Positions 58,400-64,000 of a stretch of 64,000 nt of DNA are shown here, one piece after another. Position 1 is the first letter of the stretch. Every line of letters begins with the position of its first letter. The translations under genes and the position numbers were made by a program. Source of the DNA: WTGJ01 sp965237765 (GTDB lineage: Bacteria; Chloroflexota; Anaerolineae; Aggregatilineales; Phototrophicaceae); contig OZ250157.1 in assembly GCA_965237765.1 (NCBI GenBank), positions 806,001 to 870,000 on the forward strand. Reading direction: 5' to 3'. The notes under the pieces were generated by a model that made no database searches, was not told the DNA's origin, and was given only the letters and a program-made list of their open reading frames with translations.

Positions 58400-59261
58400 C
58401 ATCGCTACCGCCCGCAGCCTCCGGCACGAAAGAAACGGCGCTCCGTCGCAACCGCGCGCCAAGCCGCGCCACGTCGCCATCATCATGGACGGCAACGGAC
58501 GCTGGGCGCGTGCCCGCGGTTTGCCGCGCGCGCGTGGGCACCACGCAGGCGCCGACAACCTGCGCCGCGTCCTGCGCGCCTGCACCGAATGCGACATCGA
58601 ATTCGTCACCCTCTACGCCTTCTCCACCGAAAATTGGCGTCGCCCACGCCGAGAAGTGCGCATCATCATGGACCTCCTGGAAATCGTGATCGACCGCGAG
58701 CTGGAAGAGCTGGTGGCGGAAGGGGTACAGATCCGCCATATCGGCCGGCTGGAAGGGCTCGCGCCTTTCTTGCAAGACAAAGTGCGCATGGCCATCCAAC
58801 GCACGCAACACAATCGACGCCTCGTCGTCAACCTGGCTTTCAATTATGGCGGCCGTCACGAAATCACACATGCCGTGCGCCAAATCGTCGCCGACCAGAT
58901 TCCCGTGGAAGATATCGACGAAACGCTCATCCGCCGCTACCTCTACACCGGCGATCAACCGGACCCCGACCTCATCATCCGCACCAGCGGCGAGCTCCGC
59001 GTGAGCAATTTCCTCATCTGGCAAGGCGCTTACGCCGAATTCTACGTTACGGATACCTATTGGCCGGATTTCGACGAGCAGGAACTGCAACGCGCGCTCG
59101 AAGCATATGCCCAGCGCAAACGCCGTTACGGGCAAACCGATGAGCAATGCACGGGCAAAGCGAACGGCAGCCACAACGCGAACGTTAATTCCCACCGCGA
59201 TGCCCGCGCCAACGGCCACATGAAAGCGGAAACGCCCGAAGAACCTCGTGTTCGCCGATAG
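58356..59261 (+). CDS. uppS: Isoprenyl transferase (undecaprenyl diphosphate synthase family)
   Basis: 301 aa from ATG 58356, which overlaps frr by 44 nt; no later ATG/GTG/TTG precedes the conserved core, so this start is accepted. Catalytic D45 is in IIMDGNGRWA. The FSTENWRRP and RTSGELRVSNFLIWQ motifs complete the active site. The N terminus is about 30 residues longer than usual, and the last ~40 residues are an Asn/His/Ala-rich tail not found in typical members. It makes the lipid carrier for cell-wall and glycan synthesis. Confidence 0.93.
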   Translation: MPSAAPKKRISWSYNIATARSLRHERNGAPSQPRAKPRHVAIIMDGNGRWARARGLPRARGHHAGADNLRRVLRACTECDIEFVTLYAFSTENWRRPRREVRIIMDLLEIVIDRELEELVAEGVQIRHIGRLEGLAPFLQDKVRMAIQRTQHNRRLVVNLAFNYGGRHEITHAVRQIVADQIPVEDIDETLIRRYLYTGDQPDPDLIIRTSGELRVSNFLIWQGAYAEFYVTDTYWPDFDEQELQRALEAYAQRKRRYGQTDEQCTGKANGSHNANVNSHRDARANGHMKAETPEEPRVRR

Positions 59262-60180
59262 CGCGCAACTCCGCGAAGCCCTAGCCACCCAGCATTACAT
59301 CGCCAGCGAAGAGATCGCCACCGTGCTCTATCTGGCGCGGGCGCTGAACAAGCCGATCCTCGCCGAAGGCCCCGCCGGCGTGGGCAAGACCGAGCTGGCC
59401 AAAGCCTACGCGGCCGCCGCCGGCCTGCCCCTGATCCGCCTGCAATGCTACGAAGGTCTGGATGAGAACAAGGCGCTCTACGAATGGGAATACGCCAAGC
59501 AAATGCTCTACACGCAATTGCTGCGCGACCAGCTCAACGCCACCCTCACCGAAGCCGATACCCTCGCCAGCGCCGCCGATCGCCTCGCCGCTGAGGAAGA
59601 CATCTTCTTCTCCGAGCGCTTCTTGCTGCCGCGTCCATTGCTGCGCGCTCTGCGTTCGCCTGAACCCAGCGCCCTGCTCATCGACGAAATCGACCGCGCT
59701 GACGCTGAATTCGAAGCCTTTCTGCTCGAACTCCTGAGCGACTTTCAGGTTTCTATTCCCGAATTGGGCACCCTCCGCGCCAAGCACCGCCCTTTCGTCC
59801 TGCTCACCAGCAACAACACGCGCGAGCTGAGCGAGGCGCTCAAGCGGCGCTGCCTCTACCTCTACCTGGATTACCCGAGCGCGGAGACAGAGCTGGCGAT
59901 CCTGCGCGCGCGCGTCCCCGATCTGCGGCGAAAGCTGGCCGCGCAATTGGTGGAATTCGTGCAGGGCTTACGACAACTGGACCTGAAGAAGAAGCCCAGC
60001 ATCGCCGAGACGGTCGATTGGGCCAAGGCTCTGCTAGCGCTGAATGCAGAAGCGTTGGACGAAGCGACGCTCCGGGCCACGCTCAACGTCTTGCTGAAAC
60101 ACGAGAGCGACATCCAGAATGCGCGGGCAGAATTGCGGCGCGCCGCGCGGATTCGGCAGGAACGCGAGGAAAGGGATTAA
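59248..60180 (+). CDS. MoxR-family AAA+ ATPase
   Basis: 310 aa, GTG start 59248 overlapping the uppS end. Walker A is GPAGVGKT (41-48), the CYEGLDENKALYEWEY segment is typical of the MoxR/CoxD group, Walker B is ALLIDEIDRADAEFEAFLLE, and sensor-1 is LTSNNTRELSEALKRRCLY. MoxR ATPases act as chaperones for metal-centre or VWA-protein maturation. No VWA partner gene is adjacent; after the stop comes a duplicated junction and the AAA-TOPRIM cassette. A 38-residue copy of its C terminus is at 62101-62214. Confidence 0.9.
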   Translation: MFADSAQLREALATQHYIASEEIATVLYLARALNKPILAEGPAGVGKTELAKAYAAAAGLPLIRLQCYEGLDENKALYEWEYAKQMLYTQLLRDQLNATLTEADTLASAADRLAAEEDIFFSERFLLPRPLLRALRSPEPSALLIDEIDRADAEFEAFLLELLSDFQVSIPELGTLRAKHRPFVLLTSNNTRELSEALKRRCLYLYLDYPSAETELAILRARVPDLRRKLAAQLVEFVQGLRQLDLKKKPSIAETVDWAKALLALNAEALDEATLRATLNVLLKHESDIQNARAELRRAARIRQEREERD

Positions 60181-60274
60181 GCCAACAACCGCTCCACCGC
60201 CGCCCGCATCCGCTCCAGGCCATCCTGCAAGATCGCGCGCGGTGTGGCGAAAGTCAGGCGCACAAAACCGGCAT
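60067..60274. repeat. Direct repeat, left copy (208 bp)
   Basis: It aligns without gaps to 62101-62308, about 25 mismatches by eye (88%). It contains the 3' end of the MoxR gene and the 3' end of the aminotransferase gene, meeting at overlapping stops. The cassette begins immediately after its right end. Confidence 0.9.
60177..60274 (-). pseudogene. 3' fragment of the PatB-like aminotransferase gene
   Basis: The minus strand encodes the last ~32 residues (FVRLTFATPRAILQDG...ERLLA) nearly identically to the intact gene's end at 62211-62308 (two base differences). It has no start or upstream part; the cassette interrupts it. Confidence 0.85.
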
Positions 60275-60276
60275 GC

Positions 60277-60891
60277 CTATTCTCTATACACCGGCCATCT
60301 CTTCAGCGCACGTATGCAGCGGGAAAGGCTATCCGAGTGTTGGGCGGCGATTTCGGGTCGCCAGGAGTTCTGCACGTAGTTTGCGATCCGGGAGCTGTAC
60401 CCAGGGCCGACTTTACGACCGCTCTTCTCAGCTGGGAGCATATCATACAGAAATTGCTTTCCGCAACACTTCCGGCGGATCAGATCGATGAGAAACCTTT
60501 TCGGATCTTTCTCTGTTTCGGGATTGTGCAGGAAGTTTGTGGCCGGGATTTTCAGAAACTGCGCCATCTTTCCTCTGTCAGCCATCAGCCATGCCTCGAT
60601 GCTGTGGACGGCGATTCGCAGCTCCATACCGCTGGCTGGCGTTGGTAGGATGCAATTCACATAATTCGGGGCGCAATCCGCATCCTGGTCGAGATCCAGG
60701 ATAACCAGCCACCGAGTGTAGTGTTTTGCAGCCTCGTTGTATTTTGGCAGTTTTTTAAGAATATTTGGCTTTCCGCCGGATTCCCTCTGCTGGACGTTGC
60801 TAACTCCAACATACTGAAGGAGCCTATTGACTACAAATAAATCCGTTTGCCCTTCCACAACCAGATAGCTTACTGGCGGGATTTCACCCAC
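60277..60891 (-). CDS. TOPRIM-like protein of a two-gene AAA/TOPRIM cassette (DUF4276-type)
   Basis: 204 aa, GTG start 60891 three bases after the AAA gene stop. A TOPRIM-like core is visible: VEGQTDLFVVNRLL (acidic E near residue 13 and D near residue 16) and WLVILDLDQDADCA (DxDxD near 65-70), followed by HSIEAWLMADRGKMAQFL, which is typical of DUF4276-like proteins. Such proteins are probable nucleases acting with the partner ATPase. The exact family is uncertain (RloB, AriB or DUF4276). Its stop is three bases from the repeat boundary. Base composition is clearly less GC-rich than that of neighbours, as expected for an acquired cassette. Confidence 0.75.
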   Translation of the reverse strand: MGEIPPVSYLVVEGQTDLFVVNRLLQYVGVSNVQQRESGGKPNILKKLPKYNEAAKHYTRWLVILDLDQDADCAPNYVNCILPTPASGMELRIAVHSIEAWLMADRGKMAQFLKIPATNFLHNPETEKDPKRFLIDLIRRKCCGKQFLYDMLPAEKSGRKVGPGYSSRIANYVQNSWRPEIAAQHSDSLSRCIRALKRWPVYRE

Positions 60892-60894
60892 GGA

Positions 60895-62040
60895 TTATTT
60901 GTCCCACAGCAACAACTGCCCCAGCGCAGGGGGTTTTGTTCGTGGCATGACAACCTCGTTCATTGGCAGGCCAATCTCCAGTTCGCGGATGATATCATTT
61001 CTGCAAGCACCCGGAATCACGGTTGATCCTTCTGGTAATGGCAGAAGGAGCAAGACCTCGTGCGCACCGATACCCTCGTCCTTGAGCAAGTCAGGGCTAT
61101 GCGTGCTCAGGATCACCTGGCGCAAGGCCTTTCGCCTCGCTCGCTGAATTCCGAGCATCAGTTGTGGCAGATAACGAACCAGCGCGGGATGCAGCGACAG
61201 CTCTGGCTCTTCCAACAGCAGCGGCCCACGACCTTCCTGCAGAGCCCAGAGAAAACCGATCAAGCGCAAGGTGCCATCGGAGAGGTCGGTCTCATCCTGC
61301 CAGGCGCCGGATGGCCGCCAGTGTTTGTACTTCAAGCGAAGGTGTGGAGTACCTCGCTCGTCACGCCAAAGCTCCAGATCGGACAGCTGTTGAATTACCT
61401 TCCGCATCACTTCCTGGATACGACGAAGATGCGCCCCCTGGTTCCTTTTGTCGGCAGTGGCGATCTGTTCCAGAAAGTCACTGCCGAACGGATCATTTGT
61501 CAACCCCGTGTTTCTGTCCGGGTCGCGAACCAGCTGGGGAACGATATGCGAGTACTTGATTAACCTGAAAAAGTCGGCGATTTCCCGGAATTTCTTGTTG
61601 GCAAAGACCTGCTCCAACTGCGTCTGCCGCAGGCGCGCGTCGTCCCCTTCGTCATCCTGGTCAGGTCTAGTCAGTATCGGTTTGTTGTGCGAATCCCAAA
61701 CTATTTCCTTTCTTAGGATCGGGCGGCGAATGTTGTCCTGAGTGAACTCGAGGCGATAACGCCACAACCGGCGCTCACCATCGGCCAATTCCACATCCAG
61801 AGTGATGTGGGTTTTTTGGCGCGCAGCCAGATTGCGAATCTTTGAAACACCACCCCGGTCCTGCACCGCCTTCTGAAAACCACCGCCTGTTCTCACCAGG
61901 TCGCGCAGGAAGCGCAAGGCATCCAGGAAATTCGATTTACCGCTTGCGTTTGCACCTACCAGAAAGACACGCTTATCTACCGGTACATCAACTTCGGCGA
62001 AGTTTCGCCAGTTTTCCAATTGGATACGAGAGAATTGCAT
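60895..62040 (-). CDS. AAA_21-type ATPase of the two-gene cassette (RloA/AriA/OLD-like)
   Basis: 381 aa from ATG 62040, preferred over ATG 62076 because GGGGGAT lies nine bases upstream and MQFSRIQLENWRNF is the usual ABC/SMC-type beginning. Walker A is GANASGKS (29-36), the signature is LSDGTLRLIGF, Walker B is LLLEEPELSLHP, and the H-loop is STHSPDLL. This is the SMC-like head ATPase found with TOPRIM nucleases in OLD, PARIS and Rlo systems. It would sense an invader protein or DNA and license the TOPRIM protein. Specific family membership needs a profile search. Confidence 0.88.
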   Translation of the reverse strand: MQFSRIQLENWRNFAEVDVPVDKRVFLVGANASGKSNFLDALRFLRDLVRTGGGFQKAVQDRGGVSKIRNLAARQKTHITLDVELADGERRLWRYRLEFTQDNIRRPILRKEIVWDSHNKPILTRPDQDDEGDDARLRQTQLEQVFANKKFREIADFFRLIKYSHIVPQLVRDPDRNTGLTNDPFGSDFLEQIATADKRNQGAHLRRIQEVMRKVIQQLSDLELWRDERGTPHLRLKYKHWRPSGAWQDETDLSDGTLRLIGFLWALQEGRGPLLLEEPELSLHPALVRYLPQLMLGIQRARRKALRQVILSTHSPDLLKDEGIGAHEVLLLLPLPEGSTVIPGACRNDIIRELEIGLPMNEVVMPRTKPPALGQLLLWDK

Positions 62041-62100
62041 CTTTTCGATCCCCCGGATGACCGTAATCCTCGCCATTGTAGCATCAACGCGCCACTAAGT

Positions 62101-62214
62101 ACGCTCCAATCCACGCTCAACGTGCTACTCAAACACGAGAGCGACATCCAGAGCGCGCGGGCGGAATTGCTGCGCGCGGCGCGGATTCGGCGGAATCGTG
62201 ACGAAGAAGCTTAG
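62101..62214 (+). pseudogene. 3' fragment of the MoxR gene
   Basis: It reads STLQSTLNVLLKHESDIQSA, then RAELLRAARIRRNRDEEA and a stop. It is homologous to the end of the intact MoxR protein with several substitutions, and has no start or ATPase core. Confidence 0.85.
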
Positions 62215-62308
62215 GTCAACAAACGCTCCACCGCCGCCCGCATCCGCTCCAGGCCATCCTGCAAGATCGCGCGCGGCGTGGCGAAAGTCAGGCGCACAAA
62301 ACCGGCAT
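62101..62308. repeat. Direct repeat, right copy (208 bp)
   Basis: Equal in length to 60067-60274. The aminotransferase half has only two mismatches, while the MoxR half has about 22. Sequence homology ends abruptly on both outer and inner sides. Confidence 0.9.
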
Positions 62309-63416
62309 CGCCCGGGCCAAACCAGCCGCCACTGACCGAAACGCGCGCCTCATCAGCGAAGAATTGCTGCGGCGGCGTATCCTCCGGCAGCGGCAACCAA
62401 CCGAAATCGAGCCACTGCATATAGGTGCCGGCCGGCCGCGTCAAGCCGATTTGTGGCAGGCAATCGCTCAGGTAATCGAAGGCGAAATCGCGATTCTCGC
62501 GCAGGTAAGCCAGGTTGGCCGCCAGCCATACGCCGCTATCGCGATAAGCAGCCAGCCCGGCCACCATGCCGAAGGCGTTGGCATGCGGCAAGCGCCCGCC
62601 CAAAAACGCTTCGTAACGCGCGCGCAGGTCATCATCCTGGACGACGGCGAAGCTAAAGGACAGGCCCGGCAAGTTGAAGGCCTTGCTGGGGGATTGCAAG
62701 GTAATCGTGCGCGCGCTCAGCGCGGGCGAAAGGCTGGCAATGGGCGTATGCCGTGCTTCATCGAGCAACACCGGCGCGTGGATCTCGTCGCTGATGATCA
62801 TCAAGTCATGCTCGAGGCATAATTCGCCCAGCCGCTCCAGATCCGCGCGCGAAAAAACTTCGCCCGTCGGATTGTGCGGGTTGCAAATGATGATCATCCG
62901 GGTCGCCGGCGTGATGGCCGCGTGCAGGGCGTCGAAATCCATTTCGTAGCGGACGAGCGCGCCCTCTCGCAGCTGGGCGAGCGGCGCCGCTTGCAGCTGG
63001 CGGTCGGCGCGCGCCGCTGCCGCCAGGATCGGGCCGTAAAGTGGCGTCTGCACCAATAGGCCATCGCCCGGCGCGAGCAGCATCTGGCATGCCACTTCGT
63101 AGGCGGAATTCACGCCTGCTTGCAGCAGGATCTGCTCTGGCGCCACCGCCCAGCCCTGCTCGCGTCGCAACCATTCAGCAATGGCCGGTTTGAGCGCGGG
63201 GTCGGGCAGCACGTAACCAAAAGTTCCCTGGGCAGCGCGCGCGCGCAGCGCCTCGATGATGGCCGGCGCGGAGCGGAAATCCTGATCCGCCAGGAACATG
63301 GAGAGCATATCGGCGGCGATCCAATCTGCATTCCACTTCACGCTATCGCTGGCGCGGCGGTCGAGGATTTCGTCGAAGTCAAAGCCGTATTCAGCGGCGA
63401 GTGGTGTAATGGTCAT
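62211..63416 (-). CDS. PatB/MalY-like PLP-dependent aminotransferase (class I/II; possible C-S lyase)
   Basis: 401 aa from ATG 63416 with AGGAG upstream. PLP-fold features: NSAYEVACQMLLAPGD, IIICNPHNPTGEVF, MIISDEIHAPVLL and the lysine in LQSPSKAFNLPG. The N-terminal FDEILDRRASDSVKWN matches PatB/MalY cystathionine beta-lyase-type enzymes. It would break C-S bonds or transaminate. Its last 32 codons are within the right-hand repeat. Upstream is the SWIM gene (19 bp), probably one transcript. Confidence 0.9.
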   Translation of the reverse strand: MTITPLAAEYGFDFDEILDRRASDSVKWNADWIAADMLSMFLADQDFRSAPAIIEALRARAAQGTFGYVLPDPALKPAIAEWLRREQGWAVAPEQILLQAGVNSAYEVACQMLLAPGDGLLVQTPLYGPILAAAARADRQLQAAPLAQLREGALVRYEMDFDALHAAITPATRMIIICNPHNPTGEVFSRADLERLGELCLEHDLMIISDEIHAPVLLDEARHTPIASLSPALSARTITLQSPSKAFNLPGLSFSFAVVQDDDLRARYEAFLGGRLPHANAFGMVAGLAAYRDSGVWLAANLAYLRENRDFAFDYLSDCLPQIGLTRPAGTYMQWLDFGWLPLPEDTPPQQFFADEARVSVSGGWFGPGDAGFVRLTFATPRAILQDGLERMRAAVERLLT

Positions 63417-63435
63417 GGGGCTCCTATGGATCGAG

Positions 63436-63936
63436 TCATTCTGCGGTCTCGCCGCGGCTTTGCGGGGTAACGAGTTCACCGAGCAAACGCTCCAGGGCGA
63501 TGGTGTGGCTGCTGATGCCCAGGCGGGCGAAGCTGGGCGCGTCGCAAGACCAGCGGCCGCCATCATACGAGACGCGGTGTTCGCTGTTGCTGCCGCGAAA
63601 GCGCGCCTGGAAGCGGTGGATTTGCATGCGGTCTCGTTCGGCGTAATAGCGGTTCGCCTTGTCGACGTCACTGACGACGTTCTGGTGCGGACCATAGGGC
63701 ATCGGCGCGCGCTTGAGCATCGGCCGCAGCAGCCGTTCCAGCGACATGATGTGCGGGCAAAGGCCGTGCATACCGAAGCCCGGGCAGCTGCATACCCAGC
63801 CGTCCTGATCCAGCACCAGATCGTATTCGTTATTGTCACCCTGGAAATGGAGCGTCAGCGTCTCGAAAGTAACGCGCTCGGGTTCATCGGCGTAACGCTT
63901 GGCCTTCTGCAGCTGCGAAATCATGCCGGATTCCAT
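63436..63936 (-). CDS. SWIM zinc-finger protein with an internal degenerate duplicate
   Basis: 166 aa, GGGAGG before ATG 63936. The first half carries a complete SWIM motif, C49-S-C51...C60-P-H62 (VCSCPGFGMHGLCPH). The second half repeats the same layout (KANRYYAE, FRGSNSE, WSCDAPSFARLGISSH, ALERLL) but only one Cys and the His remain. SWIM domains bind zinc and DNA or proteins. No other domain is present. Nothing is recognisable from 63937 to the window end. Confidence 0.85.
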   Translation of the reverse strand: MESGMISQLQKAKRYADEPERVTFETLTLHFQGDNNEYDLVLDQDGWVCSCPGFGMHGLCPHIMSLERLLRPMLKRAPMPYGPHQNVVSDVDKANRYYAERDRMQIHRFQARFRGSNSEHRVSYDGGRWSCDAPSFARLGISSHTIALERLLGELVTPQSRGETAE

Positions 63937-64000
63937 CGCTGCCTCCCGGCGCCGGGCGCGCTCGCTCGCCGAATTATCATGCGCAAATTCTAGTGTGGAG

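Noticed and set aside
60275..62100. Insertion sequence or transposon between the 208-bp repeats
   Set aside because: No transposase or terminal inverted repeats; the repeats consist of host gene ends, far longer than target-site duplications.

Overview
The window is a GC-rich bacterial chromosome segment. The gene content suggests Chloroflexota (Anaerolineae-like): GT-C membrane glycosyltransferases, a LysM/YkuD transpeptidase, a CcdA-TlpA fusion, long ABC/hydantoinase operons and a 16S of that general type. I infer this phylum from gene style and could not run a 16S comparison.

Left part (1-8.6 kb, minus strand). A two-component system (kinase cut by the window edge) and a P1/S58 peptidase lie downstream of three tandem copies of a 2.35 kb unit. 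Each unit is a DUF2007 gene whose stop overlaps the start of a GT39/ArnT-like membrane glycosyltransferase by 11 nt. Unit 1 borders the real 5S gene. Unit 2 carries a 36-nt copy of the 5S 3' end, so the duplication breakpoint fell inside 5S. Unit 3 is decayed: its DUF2007 gene is only a remnant and its glycosyltransferase has an in-frame stop.

rRNA region (8.6-15.5 kb, minus strand). The order is 16S, tRNA-Ile, tRNA-Ala, a vanadium-haloperoxidase-like gene broken by an in-frame TAG, then 23S and 5S. The 16S has its own promoter (TTGACA-17-TACGAT). A second strong promoter (TTGACA-16-TACAAT) lies just before the 23S, and both leaders carry a boxA-like element. The rRNA genes therefore look like two transcription units separated by a protein gene.

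Middle (15.6-45.6 kb). After a DUF4956 membrane protein and an SDR enzyme (both minus strand) comes a plus-strand gene series of about 28 kb. It holds two paralogous substrate-binding proteins, two permeases and two ATPases of a peptide/nickel-type ABC importer, then HyuA, a hydantoin-racemase-like gene, HyuB, HyuB, HyuA, and seven tandem HyuB paralogues of about 570 aa. This gives nine HyuB genes for two HyuA genes. It is the most unusual feature of the window and suggests uptake followed by ATP-dependent opening or carboxylation of a family of cyclic amide/imide-like compounds; the substrate is unknown.

Right part (45.6-64 kb). Mostly housekeeping: CcdA-TlpA, DUF2085, HEAT-repeat protein, a small zinc protein, tRNA-Gly, L,D-transpeptidase, S9 peptidase, ComEA-like protein, GNAT-ankyrin fusion, cysS, rlmB-like, frr, uppS, a MoxR ATPase, a PatB-like aminotransferase and a SWIM protein. 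Between the convergent MoxR and aminotransferase genes sits a two-gene AAA ATPase + TOPRIM-like cassette, of the kind found in antiphage defence. It is flanked by two 208-bp direct repeats that carry the 3' ends of both neighbours.
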